Shown here in pieces: positions 22,719 through 33,930 of a DNA stretch of 64,000 bases. The notes below the pieces were generated by a model. The model did no database searches and was not told where the DNA came from. It saw nothing but the letters and a program-made list of their open reading frames with translations. The DNA is taken from contig CP142452.1 in NCBI GenBank assembly GCA_038049695.1, forward strand, positions 70,437,501 through 70,501,500. The letters run 5' to 3'. The position numbers were made by a program, and so were the translations under genes. The DNA comes from Cinnamomum chago. Lineage: Eukaryota; Streptophyta; Magnoliopsida; Laurales; Lauraceae. How positions within the stretch are numbered: the stretch's first letter is position 1; every line of letters begins with the position of its first letter.

Positions 22719-23550
22719 TGTTGGAAAAATGGCTAAGAGCTACACTAGTTTTTTTTTGTCAACTTTGAGCCAAAAACTAAGTGTGACCCACTTATCCTTT
22801 TGTGTGGGAATACATTGGAATGTAATCTACTCCATGAGTAGATTATGGACATGTATTGAGTTGCTCTAATCCATTTAGGAGTGAATGAGAAATTGCCTTC
22901 TAAACACCCCGAACTAAACCGGGCTTGGGTTTGGGCTTGGGCTTGGGCTTCACGTGAGTTGGGCTTGGCTCGGTCCACTATTCAAGAGGTGTGTGCCCTT
23001 TCGTATATGAAAGGGTGTGTCCCTAGTCCCAAGAGGTGTGTGTCCATTCACATATGAAAGGGTGTGTCCAACCCAAGAGGTGTGTCCAAAGAGAAGCATT
23101 TGTTCACTGAATAGATGCAACCCCATGAATAGACATGAAATAGGCTATAAATATGCATCTTGCCCATGACTTTTGGATCATTCAATCACTACTGCTGCAT
23201 TGCATTTTCGAGTCATCATCTGAGTCAAGAGAGAGTTCTACTACACAATTGGTTCGCCTGTCACATAGTTTGTAGTGCTGCTACTGTGTGGATCGATCAT
23301 TGTATCCTGGGAGACAAACGCCATTGAAGCCCGTTAGCACCGTTGCGGGGGCGAATTTTGTCTTAAGGACATAGTGTTAACACTAGCCTTGATCAATTGT
23401 GAATCTCTGATCTACTACAACAACAGAGTACTGTTTTTTTTCTTCCTTCAAACAGTAAGTTCATTTTACATTCATACAGAGTACTGTTTTGTTTCATTTT
23501 ATTGTAAACCGCTCTCCTAAAATATTAAAGTAGTTGTACTCGAACTAACA
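22719..23550 (+). repeat. 3' LTR of copia element
   Basis: 832 bases, TGTTGGAAAAATGG to CGAACTAACA, followed by the target duplication CTTCC. Roughly 2-3 percent substitutions against 17,304-18,161. Confidence 0.92.
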
Positions 23551-23655
23551 CTTCCAAGGGGATATACATTGTCAAGCTTGGAAGCTTTGAAGATGGAAGG
23601 GTCCCTCAATGTGCAAGCCGGGACAACATTTGTGTATTTTGAGTTCCTTGAGGAA
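23551..23655 (+). pseudogene. Host metallopeptidase-like gene, zinc-motif exon, second part (copy A)
   Basis: The first five bases are the copia target duplication. From there the exon continues RGYTLSSLEALKMEGSLNV and ends FEFLEE before the donor GTAAGTG at 23,656. The two parts together were a 147-base exon in frame before the insertion. Copy A has no downstream exons matching 41,611, 43,727 or 43,905 before its homology ends at about 24,720. Confidence 0.82.
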
Positions 23656-24720
23656 GTAAGTGAATACCTGTTCTTCTTAAGCTTGCAGAAAATCCCATAC
23701 TGTGCACAGGTGTCCAATAAAAATTTCCAGGAGTAGTTTAGATTTGTAACATAATTTTTAAAATTTTTTATTTAAATTACACATGCATAAGATGAGAACT
23801 TTTTCCAGTTAGGTAGGTAAGAAACGGTACATACTGATTCGATTTTTGGATTGTATTACGGCATGCCTAACTGAGAAGTCCATTCCAAGCCAAGCCTCTC
23901 TCTCTCTCTCTCTCTAAATCCATTAGTGAGGCACACCTCTGAAACCAAATTGCTCAAAATAACAGTCCCACACGGTGTGGGCATAATTGTAGAACTTCCA
24001 TGTCAGATTGATTACATCTCGAGCTCATTGTTATAAATCCTTCAGTGAACTTACTATTTTTCTGTGTTAAATCTGGGCCAAATTTTACTCGAATTGAAGT
24101 TATTCTATCCATTTGCTTGATCGGATGTGTTTAGACATAATCAACCTCATGATTAGCGTAACTCTGATCATGTGAAATGCATCTAGATCCAATACAAGGT
24201 GAGACCATTTATTCTGAGTGGTTTGAATTTCATTGGTGGGCTTGTCTGATGGACTTAAAGTGATAGTCTCACAATATTCTTTGAAGTGTGCTCTTGGAGA
24301 CTCTGGATTTGTTGAGATGCACCCTGGGAATGTCTTGTGCAAAGAGAGGGAGATTGGGAGAGTTAGGTTAGTGAGCAGCCTACGCGACATAGATAATTGT
24401 CGAATTGTTTGTTTGTTTTTTTTTTTTGTTCTTTTTAGTTAATGATTTTATCTGTAGTATTAAAGAAACTATTACTCCTTTTCTTTGGGGTTGTTTATTT
24501 GCTCCCATTTTCGTATGTAATTGTTACATGTGTAACATTTATGCATTCTTATGTTTGTTTTCGTTTATTTACACATCACATGCAGAGACGTATGAAAATG
24601 ATGTGTAAATGAGGCAATTTTTATGTAAAATTTTTCACACTTGAAAAGATATGAAACCATTACACAACCCTTTGGTTAGAGGACACTAGGGATCAGGTTG
24701 TAGTATCAAATTCCTTCACC

Positions 24721-25009
24721 ATCACCTCATTAATTTCGAGATAATTAGCGAAAGGTCCCTAGAATTGAATCTATCCAGCCTTTAGTCTAGACAAATTCTT
24801 TTTAAGGGTTTTGGTCAAAGCAGCTAGACTGTTTGCAGCCAGAGGTCCCTGGATATAATTTACATGACTAATTTTCCCTCTTCCAACTGTTTAGGCATCT
24901 AGTTTTGAAATTTAAAATTTCAAATCTTCCATTCTCCCCCTCATTACTTCAAACCGGACATGGATATTGACGGATTGGATCTCAACAGTTGAGATCAATC
25001 TCTAAAGAA
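24721..25009. other. Unassigned AT-rich sequence
   Basis: No gene or repeat partner is seen here. The match to copy B ends at its left edge. Confidence 0.3.
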
Positions 25010-25170
25010 GAAGACCCCTGCAACGAAGAAGAAGACCCCTGCAAAGAAGATGAAAAAGAAGAAGAAGAAAACCCCTGCAAAGAAGAAGAAAAAGAAGAAG
25101 AAGAAGACACGTAGAAAGAAGAAGAAGAAGAAGAAGACGACCAAGAAGAAGAAGACTTGCAGAACACGAA
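25010..25170 (+). repeat. (GAA)n-type imperfect microsatellite
   Basis: About 150 bases of GAA/AAG runs interrupted by ACCCCTGCAA. It generates lysine-rich and, on the other strand, serine/leucine-rich open frames that are not genes. A GC-richer stretch (25,190-25,320, with CGCCATCGCC and GCCACCGGATGCC) follows and could be an old gene scrap. Confidence 0.75.
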
Positions 25171-25429
25171 ACAAAGAAGAAGACGATCCTCTGCGCCATC
25201 GCCGAATTTCCTACACCACCGTCGTTCCTAGGTGTTGCCGGAGAAGGGGGATCGCCACCGGATGCCATGCTATGCCATCGCCGGAAACGAGGAAGAGGGC
25301 GAATGGAAGTTTGCTTTTGTGTTTCTGATTCCAGAACGAAGGAGAAGAAGGGCGTAGGATCTGCAGCAGTTCCGGGTTGGTTCTAGGTCAGGTTTGACCT
25401 GACCCGTTCCAGAAGTCCATCCCCGTTCC

Positions 25430-25710
25430 AGTCAAATTTATCTGAGTTCTGGATAAATTTATCTGAGTTCTGGACAAATCTGACTAAGTTTTGGCTATTT
25501 ATTTGACATCTGAAACAAATTTATCTGAGTTCTGGACAAATCTGTCTGAGTTTCTGGCTATTTATCTGACTTTTGGAACAACTTTATCTGAGTTCTGGAT
25601 AAATTTATCCGAGTTCTGGCTAATTCTATCCGAGTTTTAGGCTATTTATCTGAGTTCTGGAACAAATCTATCTGAGTTATAAATAAATCTATATGAGTTT
25701 TTGGCAGATT
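25430..25710 (+). repeat. Degenerate tandem repeat, unit near 20 bases
   Basis: About a dozen variants of TTTATCTGAGTTCTGGACAA with alternating GGCTATTTATC pieces. Confidence 0.7.
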
Positions 25711-26220
25711 TATTTGTGTTTTTGAATTTTATTTGTGTCTTTTGAAATTTATTTGTATTTTTTGAAATAAATTTAACCGAGTTTTTGACAAAAAGACTTG
25801 AGTTTTTTGCCACATTGTTCGCTAATTTGGAAACTGGGGTTATCTTAGTTTTTGCAAATGTATTTTTGTTTTTTTTTAAATTTATTTGCATTTTTTAATT
25901 TTATTTTCTTCTTTTGAAATTTATTTATATTTTTTTAAAATTTATTTGGATCTTTTGAAATTTATTTATATCTTTTGAAATTCATTTGTCTTTTTAAATT
26001 TATTTGCGTTCTTTTGAAATTTATTGCTTTGTTTTAAATTTATTGTGTTTTTTGAAATTTATTTTGTTTTTTGAAATTTATTTTCTTTCTTTTGAAATTT
26101 ATTTGCTTTTTTTTAATTTTATTTGCGTTTTTTAAATTTATTTCATTTTTAGAAATTTATTTGAAATTTTTTTCCTTTTTTTTGAAACTTATTTGTGTTT
26201 TTTTGAAATTGATTTGAAAA
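25700..26220 (+). repeat. Degenerate AT-rich tandem repeat
   Basis: About twenty variants of TTTGAAATTTATTTGTGTTT, unit 20-25 bases, continuous with the previous array and plausibly derived from it. Confidence 0.7.
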
Positions 26221-26442
26221 TCTCCTTAGTGGAATTTTATTAATCGTGACTAATTTAATGGTAGTTGACCATTATTAATGGCTTATCCCGCTAATCATGG
26301 GAAATGATTTAAAGAAATGGTAAATTAGATATTTTAGGTTTTCAAATTTGGAAAAATGACCTATCACGCTAGATGAAAAGATTGTGGACTTAAGGCAATA
26401 AAGTGAAATGTTCAAAGACCCGTCGCTGAATCCCCCTTTTTA

Positions 26443-27210
26443 TTAAGGCCCATAACAAATGGGTTAGCAGCGGCCTATTTTTAGTGTCACAGCCTACAAA
26501 TGTGTGGCACCCAGCCCCAATGTTTTAATTAATTAAACAGAAGCAATGGCTTTAAGAGTGGTCTAATTGTGACGTCTTAAATGTATTTTAGTTTTTTTTT
26601 AAAGAAGGCCTCGTGTCAAAAGATATGAGAATGACCGAGAATGACCTGTAAGTTGGATTCAATAGTTGTACATATTATTTATTGGGATTTATTCGGGTGA
26701 GAACATTTTATGAGGACTTTCTGTAGGGGGGGCCCGCCTAGGGATGGGGCGGGATAGAAAGATCCATATGGGCCCACCCCAAATATCAATTTTGACCCCA
26801 ATCCCATACCCCCAACCCTTTCATCCATATCCCACAAGTTTTAACAACTTCATATTAAAAAAAAATAAAAATCTAATCCTTCATCCAACAGTCCAATCCA
26901 TTCAGATGGGTGCCAAACCTCGAGATCAATGACCATTAATTACCCGAAAGTCACATTGAGAACTAGTTCTAACTTTAATATTTTCTTTATTTTAAATAGA
27001 TATGTGGGATAATTTCAAAAAAAAAAAAAGCTTCAAATATTTGAAAAGACCCAGAAGAAGTGTTGAAATAGTGTGCGCACGTTGCGTGTACAAGTTGTGC
27101 ATGAACTGGCTAGTATGTAATTAAATTCAATTAACATCTTATTCCTTCCCCGTATCAGTTATTAGTACTTAGTGAATCCAATTACTTCTGATTTCCAAAT
27201 ATTTTAAGGA
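26443..27210 (+). repeat. Interspersed repeat R1, copy a (site of Mutator-like element empty)
   Basis: Matches 36,049-36,699, 37,735-38,180 (shorter) and, inverted, 44,890-45,063 plus 46,083-46,495. Landmarks are AAGGCCCATAACAAATGGG, CAGCCTACAAATGTGTGGC, CCCGAATAAATCCC (as reverse complement), CCAAACCTCGAGATCAATG and the end motif GCATGAACTGGC. No coding capacity and no clear terminal repeats are seen, so the class is open. At the point where the 36.7- and 45.1-kb copies hold a Mutator-like element, this copy reads through. Confidence 0.75.
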
Positions 27211-27561
27211 AAACATCACCCTTTTTTTTAACCGTTGGATCATCTTTCTCTTATTGCTACTGCGTATATCTATTCGCAACCATTCTGCAACCACAAACGG
27301 ATTGCAGATCGGAATCCGGATCACCTAGATTTCACATTGTGAAGTTTGACAATTGGAAATCACTCTGCCTACATCAGCCGCTATTGCTGACGTCATCACT
27401 GCACGGCTGCCTACATCACACCTCCTGCGCTGGTTGTGTGTGGCTAGCCTTGAGCCAACCCCCCAAGTCTCTTTCTTTCAATTTGTGCCTCCTCTGAGAA
27501 GAAAAGACAACAGAATACTCACCTTTTTACCTCTTGTCTTTTCACGTACAATAACAAGTAA
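27211..27561. other. Unassigned sequence
   Basis: Mixed DNA with a GC-richer part near 27,360-27,460. A 71-residue open frame there is not recognised. Confidence 0.3.
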
Positions 27562-27825
27562 TAAATAGAAAGTGATGGTTTTCAACTTTCTTTAAAAAGG
27601 AGCTAAATAGAAAGTGATGATTTTCTACTCTCTTTCAAAGGGAGATAAATAGAAAACCCTGGTTCTCTACTTTCTTTGAAAAGGAGCTATATAGAAAGTG
27701 ATGATTTTCTACTCTCCTTAAAAAGCAGATAATTAGAAAGCGATTGTTTTATACTCCCTTTAAAATTGAACTAAATAGAAAGCGATGATTTTCTACTCTT
27801 TTTAAAAGGGAATCAATTGATGCTT
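27562..27825 (+). repeat. 43-base minisatellite
   Basis: About six units of AAATAGAAAGTGATGATTTT followed by CTACTCTCTTTAAAAGGGAGAT-like sequence. Reverse-complement relatives occur at about 1,925-1,995. Confidence 0.78.
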
Positions 27826-29315
27826 TTGGTCTGAAAAATAAAAAAGAAGAGGACTTGTAACAGCCGATTTCGAATACCGGGTTTACTGCTATGGTACTCA
27901 AATATGGTGCACTACTTTTCCAAGAAAATGGAAACTTTCAATATCATATGTCCGAAATAAGGTCCAATTTAAAACTTTTTACCACATTTATAAATGACAG
28001 TGAAGTGAAAAAGAAAATAAGAAATAGCAGAAGCAATGTCAAATAAGTGCAGAAGCAGTAAGGGTATCAATCCCATAAAACAAATGTAATAGCATGGCAC
28101 AAGTCTAATGCAAATCTCCAAGTAAAATATAACTAGAACATAAATGGCAACCACCCCCTATTTAACTGAATACAACTTATGTTAGTTTCCTAATCTAACA
28201 TTTTTTAGGCAGGCTAGGCTCAGGCCAAGCATTTTTGGCCCGAGTCACGCTAGTCACAGGCTTGGACTAGTCTTTAAGAAATCGGGACAGGCCTAGAAAT
28301 TGTTCAGCCAGGCCCATGAACACCACTATCTATTAGTATTGCATTAATAATTTTTTTAGGTTCTTCAATTATAAGACAGTTTTTTTTTTTTTTTTTATCA
28401 AATTAAGAGAGTTTTGAGGCATGGCTCGTACTAATTTGATGATGCAAAAATATTATAAGCCAAAAGGGCCCACATTAAGCTCAGGCTCAAAGTTAAGTTA
28501 ATAAATTTAGAAACATTACAAATTAAAGATGACAAAGTAGTTGCAATATTAAGTGTTTTTTTATAAAAGATACTATTGTTAAAAGAACCCAGAATATATC
28601 AGTAAAAATAATTCTTAAAATAATCGATATCAGTATTTATTCAGCGGAGAAAAAGGATATTAAACTTACACCTGAACTATAATATAAAAAAGGATATTAA
28701 ACTTACACATGACTTAATATCATATTTAGTAAAGTGTTTAATGTCAATTACCCCTTTAATCCATTCACATCAATATCATATTATTTAGTGTCCATTTATG
28801 CACACATACTCTCTTTCACATGGATATTCAATTTGAAGGAATATTGGCACATGAGTCCACCACCACTATCATAAACTGCTGTCGCCATAGCCATGATCAC
28901 AGTGAGTCCACCACCACCATTATTCTCTTTATAAATTGCTATAAAGATGCATGTTTGTTAGATGCTGCCCTATATTGCAATGCTTTGGTTTGGACATTGG
29001 ATGCATGGAGAGATTGCACCACTAGCACATGCATTTCCATTGATTTCCATTTTGTGAGTCCCTTCTCTATTGAGGTTCTCTTTTCATATATTTGATTTAA
29101 GATGGGTTACAATTTTTTTATAATTTCGTTGTCTTCTTTTAATTTTCTACTGTTTTCACGCGATTGATGCATTTTTGTTATAAACATAAATTTTCTAATC
29201 TATTATATGAAATGGTTCAATTTTCAGTATTTAAAAGAAATTTTTTTTTTATTGTGGTAGAGACGAATAGGGGGATGATGCAGTAGGATTCTGCGTGCCA
29301 GTTCCAATGGTAGGG
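27826..29315. other. AT-rich intergenic DNA
   Basis: No gene is seen. At 28,205-28,330 a stretch rich in GGCCCGAG, GGCCAAGC and GGCCCATG resembles the interior of plant hAT-type MITEs but has no clear ends. A roughly 60-base piece near 29,070-29,130 is similar to 29,895-29,950 (GTTCTCTTTT to TTTATAATTTC), next to the insertion point of the gag-only element. Confidence 0.35.
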
Positions 29316-29323
29316 TAATCTCC

Positions 29324-29878
29324 AGGATTGCAAACGGGCATCCAATTCTCTGATTACCTAAAAGCTCCGACCCAAAAAATACTAGGTCTGAAACCTATTT
29401 TAGGTTCCAATTTATACACGGGTCCAAGTCCGAAACCCAATTTAGGTTCGGATTGATAAACGGGTCCGGTTCTGGGTCCATATAGGTTCTGACCTATGGA
29501 CCTGAGACCCATCATATGAGCCTTTGATTTTGCAACCTGTACCTGAAAATCAATTTTCGTGGTATACTTTTATGTATAATACTAGACCTAGTAGACTTGA
29601 TGCACTGATATGCATTGAATGATATACTTATTTTAAGAAAAAATAAAAGAAAGGAAGAGAAGTTAGAACTGGTTTTGAAACTAGATTCAAATCCTCTAGG
29701 TGGACCTTGTTTCGGAACCGGATCCAGATTTTTCTATTAAGCCCAGGTCTGGAACCAACAAAATAGGTTCCGAGTCAAAACCGGATCTGGAACTAAAACC
29801 GTTATTTCTAAACATGTCCGGGTCCGGGTCCAGGTTCATTATGGTTGCGACCCGGAACCATCCCATTTGCAACTCTAG
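29324..29878. mobile_element. hAT-type non-autonomous element
   Basis: 555 bases with imperfect terminal inverted repeats (AGGATTGCAAACGGG at the left; CCCATTTGCAACTCT at the right) and an 8-base target duplication TAATCTCC (29,316-29,323 and 29,879-29,886), the hAT length. The interior consists of repeated GGGTCCGGGTC and GGTTCCGGA-like motifs without coding capacity. It is related, in inverted orientation, to 46,878-47,374. Confidence 0.78.
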
Positions 29879-29949
29879 TAATCTCCTTCCATATAGTTCT
29901 CTTTTGGTACATTTGTTTTGTGATGGGCATTAGATTTTTTTATAATTTC

Positions 29950-30506
29950 TGATGATGCCAAAAAGTGGTTTCGGGCACCACCGGTCAAGTGATATGTAAT
30001 TAATGTAAAACTTAATGGAGAGAGAGAGAAAGAGAGAAGGGATTTATAGTGGTTCGGTCTGGATGACCTACGTCCACTTCAAGTGATTGCTTTATTGCTC
30101 TGAGGAGGAGATTACAAAGTAGTCAGATACAATAAAATAATGATGTGTAGAATTCGAGAGATCTCTTTTCCTTTGCTAGGACTCCTCCTTTTATACTCTT
30201 TCTCCAACGGATGGGGAGATTCTCCAGGGATCTCCAATGATGTACGCTCCAGTCTAGTGGAGTCTTCCGAACTCTCCTCAACAGATGAGCAGATAAGATT
30301 TCCTCCGCGGGAATTGGTAAAAGCAGGTAGGTGAAACGACATGATGACTTCTTCCTTCAGTGGATCCGGACCCGGCCCTTAACGAGTAGATGACGACCCG
30401 GGCTCACAATGGACTAAGGTCAGTTTGACCTGACCAGTTATCGTGGACCGGGCCACTTGGGCCTAATCTGCCACTACGGACCGAGTCATTTGGGCCTGAC
30501 CCATCA
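29950..30506 (-). repeat. 3' LTR of gag-only element
   Basis: 557 bases, TG to CA. The inner flank on the minus strand is the polypurine tract. Confidence 0.95.
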
Positions 30507-30619
30507 TTTGCCCCTCAATGTTTCGCGCCAAAGAAGACTTTGAAAGGGAGACATTATTGAAATCCAAGCTTCTTCAGTCAAGCAATTTGTAACTTTTCTG
30601 AACACTGAACCCTCTTTTA

Positions 30620-33200
30620 ATATATGCCCTCCGCAGAGGGGGTCCGGGGGTGTCCCCCGGCGGTGGTCGAGCTCGCGGGGGTCCAGGGGGCAGCGCCCCG
30701 GCTAGGGGCTCGGGGGCAGCGCCCCCGGACCAAATTTTTTGCTGGCGACGGAAGTGCTGGACGGGGCAGGTGCAGGGCGCCCAGGCTGCAGTGCTTGCTG
30801 CTGAGGAGAGCCTGGGCGCCCCTGCTGACGTCACTGCTGCACTTGCCGAGGAGAGTTGGGGCGCGGGCGCTGGTGCTGGCGAGGAGCGCGGAGGAACTGG
30901 GCGAAGAGCATGGAGGAGATGGGCGCCCAAGGGCCAAGGCTGCTGGCACTGTGCTGGGCGCCCAGCCTGGGCGAGGAACATGGAGGAGATGGGCCCAAGG
31001 CTGCTGGCGAGACGACCAAGGCCAGACGGGGCGCCCCAGGCTGCGGGCGAGACGAGCAAGGCTGGGCGCCCCTACTGCGGGCGAGGCACACACCCAGGTG
31101 GGCGAGCAAGGCTGGGGCGCCCCCACTGCGGGCGAGGCACGCACCCAGGTGGGCGAGCAAGGCTGGGCGCCCGGGGCGTTGCAGCTGTTGGGCGAGCTGC
31201 TGCAGCGGGCGAGGAGCGCTGGGCGCAGGGAGCTCGGGCGAGGAGCGCTAGTGGGCGCTGGGAGCTGCTGCGGGCGAGGAGTGCTATCGCGGGTGCGGGG
31301 CGCCCAGCCTCCTGTTGATGCTGGTGGGCGCCCAGCCATGGGCGAGTAGTTCCTTTTGTTTGGGCGCACGTGTCATACTTTGCAGGTTGTAAAGAAAGTA
31401 GAAATTATGAGGTTGATGAAGAATGTGCTGCAATGCACCCTGGATCTGATGATTTTCAAGCCAGCATGTTTGATCAATCGGTACTGCAGATAGTCAACGC
31501 AACAGATGGCTTTTATGATCAAGAGCCTATGGTGACTGATGTGGAGATTGATGAGGTGGTGGACAAAGTTTCAAACCGGCTGACTACATTCTCTATTAGC
31601 TTTTGTCTCTTGCACCAAGAAAAGACAAACAGAGAATGGCAAAAACAAAGAAGATATGAAGATGCATACTCTCTTTTCATATATATATATATATATATAT
31701 TTTATTGTGAGCAAGAGGCAGGGACGCCCAGCACTTGGGCGCCCATGTGGTCAAAATTTTTTTTTTTTTTTTTTTTTTTGTTCCAACAAAGAGGGCAGAC
31801 ATCTGCTATTTTTCTTTGAGAAAAGAATCTGCAACTATTGGGGCAGCCATCTGCTACTTTTCTTCAAGAAGAGAGAAAAACCAGCTTCTTCTCTACCATC
31901 ATGGACAATCAGGGAAAGGAGAAAATGTTGACTAGTAGCAAGGAAAAACGGGTTGCTGCAATTGTCGGGGAGGCTGCTGGCGAGACGACTGCTGCCGGAC
32001 TGGGCACCCCAGGTGGGGGCGCCCCTGCTGCGGGCGGCGAGGCAGCCCTTGCTGCGTCGGCTGTGATGGAGACTCGGGGCGCCCGCGATGCTGGCGAGAC
32101 AGCTGCGCCCAGTCGGGGCGCCCCTGCTGCACGCGAGGCGACGAAGGTTGGTTGGGGCGCCCCTACAGCGGGCGAGGTGACGAAGGTGGGCGAGAGGCCA
32201 CTGGGCGCCGTGGGTGTGGTGGCATCAGGCGAGCGCCAGGCAGGCGAGTCTCCCGCAGGCGTGGGTGGCCAGACGCCCCAAGCGGCGGGCGCCCCAGGCG
32301 GGGACGCCCCAAACGGCGGCCAGGCGCTGCTGCGCGTTGCGGACGATCAGGCGAGCGCCCCCCTGAGCGCAGGCGTGCGGGCGACCAGCCCCCTTGGCGC
32401 GGGCGTGCAGGCGATGGGGCTACAGGCCACGGGCGCCCCAGGTGGGGGCGCCCTTGCTGCGGGTGGCGAGGTCACTCCTGATGCTTCGTTGACTGCCACG
32501 GAGAGTTGGGGCATCCAGGTGGGCCCCCTTGCTGCTGCACCTGCTGACTTGCTGCTACAGTCGCTGCGGTGGAGACATGGGGCGCCCAGCTGCTGGGCGC
32601 TGCTGCGGGTGTAGGTGCTGGGCGCTGGCGATGATGGATTCGTTCACCCATATGTTCTTTTCAAGGAGGTGGCCCACAACGATGCAGATGCAGAGGATTG
32701 CTACAAAGTAGGATATGGAGACGACTTGGTGCTGATGAGAGATGATTGGGAGAATAACATTAAAGTAGCTCGACCCATATCCACATTCCCCTGTAAATCA
32801 ATAGAAAAGCCTCTAAACAAAACAACGAGTGGGGACCACATGTGCAGGGGCGCCCATGTGGTGGTGCCTTTTTTTTTTTTTTTTTATTGGTGGGCGACGA
32901 ACAAGTGGGCGCTGGTGCTGCTGGGCGCCCCCTACTGGGCACCCGCTGCTGGTTGCTGGGCGCTGGTGTTGGGCGCCCAAGGGCTGCTGGTGGGCGCCCG
33001 AGGTGCTGGGCGCCCAAGGGCTGCTGGTGGGCGCCCGAGGTGCTGGGCGCGGCTCCCGAGGTGCTGGGCGGCCAAGGTGCTGGGCGCCCGAGGGGTGCTG
33101 GGCGCGACTCCCGAGGTGCTGGGCGGCCAAGGTGCTGGGCGCCCGAGGGGTGCTCATGCTCCTGGTCGGGTGGTGCCCGCGGTCTACTCAGAGGAGGGAC
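30620..33200 (+). other. GC-rich interior of gag-only element, rich in GGGCGCCC
   Basis: Most of this stretch is built from variants of CTGGGCGCCCGAGG and GCTGCTGGGCGC, with the 8-base palindrome GGGCGCCC occurring dozens of times. Long open frames exist on both strands, but their Ala/Gly/Pro/Arg-rich products are artefacts of composition. Two stretches are not built this way and look coding-like on the plus strand: 31,375-31,640 and 32,630-32,830. T-runs (31,757-31,780 and 32,868-32,886) and an AT microsatellite (31,677-31,700) interrupt it. By position it corresponds to the opposite-strand ORF region of the two full Tat elements. Confidence 0.6.
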
Positions 33201-33463
33201 TGGGCGCCAAGCTGCTGTGTGCCAATGTGTTCGAGCACATGGGTGAGCAGGCTACTCTAGTCCATCAGGCACCAAGGGATGCTGATCCAGGCGGTCATTG
33301 GGCTCATTTGGCTCATCTGGGTGGTCAGACAACTGGGTACGCTAATTCAACGTAGTCCCCGAGTTGCAGATGATCTGGTGAATGAAGTAGACTGCTTGCG
33401 TGAGAGCAAAAATAGAGTCTGGGGATTGCTCGTGAGAGAGCTTGAGACCGTGCTTTTGGCGCC

Positions 33464-33930
33464 CCAAGAAAGAGCTGCTAAGCTGGAGAAAGGCTACCTG
33501 TTTGAGAACAGAGTAGAGGTAGGCTAAGCTTGTTTGGCGACCCGTGAGAGAGCTGCTAAGCTGGAGATAGGCTGCTTGTTTGAGAACAGTGCAGAGGTAG
33601 GCCAAGCTTTTTGACGACCCGCGAGAGAGCCGCTAAGGTGGAGATAGGCTGCCTGTTTGAGAACAGTGCAGAGGTAGGCCAAGCTTTTTGACGACCCGCG
33701 AGAAAGCCGCTAAGCTGGAGATAGGCTGCCTGTTTGAGAACAGTGCAGAGGTAGGCCAAGCTTTTTTGGCGACCCGCGAGAGAGCCGCTAAGCTGGAGAT
33801 AGGCTGCCTGTTTGAGAACAGTGCAGAGGTAGGCCAAGCTTTTTTGACGACCCGCGAGAGAGCCGCTAAGCTGGAGATAAGCTGCCTGTTTGAGAACAGT
33901 GCAGAGGTAGGTCACGCTTTTTTGGGCAAC
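33464..33930 (+). repeat. 77-base tandem repeat array in gag-only element
   Basis: Six units with core GCTAAGCTGGAGATAGGCTG and TGAGAACAGTGCAGAGGTAGG. Starts at 33,541, 33,618, 33,695, 33,773 and 33,851 give periods of 77, 77, 78 and 78. The array begins right after the end of gag (33,912 on the minus strand overlaps it) and corresponds in place to the 3' tandem arrays of Tat elements. Because the unit is near 26 codons it yields repetitive open frames. Confidence 0.88.

Larger units (their letters stand above)
17304..23550 (+). mobile_element. Ty1/copia retrotransposon in the zinc-motif exon
   Basis: Bounded by LTRs of 858 and 832 bases (TGTTGG to CTAACA) and the target duplication CTTCC (17,299-17,303 and 23,551-23,555). 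Copia order is visible on the plus strand: gag with zinc knuckle, protease, integrase, reverse transcriptase, RNase H. The coding region is broken in several places, chiefly in its second half. The LTRs differ by about 20 substitutions plus two small repeat-length changes, so insertion is older than that of gypsy element 1, on the order of a million years under usual plant rates. The sub-lineage was not settled. Confidence 0.92.
6553..24720 (+). repeat. Duplicated host block, copy A, split by two LTR elements
   Basis: Three pieces are collinear with copy B at 38,885-41,085: 6,553-7,058, 16,920-17,303 and 23,556-24,720. They hold intron sequence and the zinc-motif exon of the host gene. The gaps between the pieces are a gypsy element (7,059-16,914) and a copia element (17,304-23,550), each with a 5-base target duplication (ACAGG; CTTCC). 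Copy B shows the corresponding uninterrupted sequence at both places. Shared landmarks are the GATCATATGGACATACCTTTC stretch, two partial repeats of a CCCTGGAATTTCTCGTGGC motif, and the block CAATGTGCAAGCCGGGAC. Confidence 0.85.

Noticed and set aside
24982-25328. Lysine-rich and leucine/serine-rich open frames
   Set aside because: Products of the GAA microsatellite, not genes.
27353-27568. A 71-residue open frame in GC-richer DNA
   Set aside because: Short, no family match, no supporting context.
30574-33260. Long Ala/Gly/Pro/Arg-rich open frames on both strands
   Set aside because: All built from GGGCGCCC-type repeats inside the gag-only element. Absence of stops follows from GC content.
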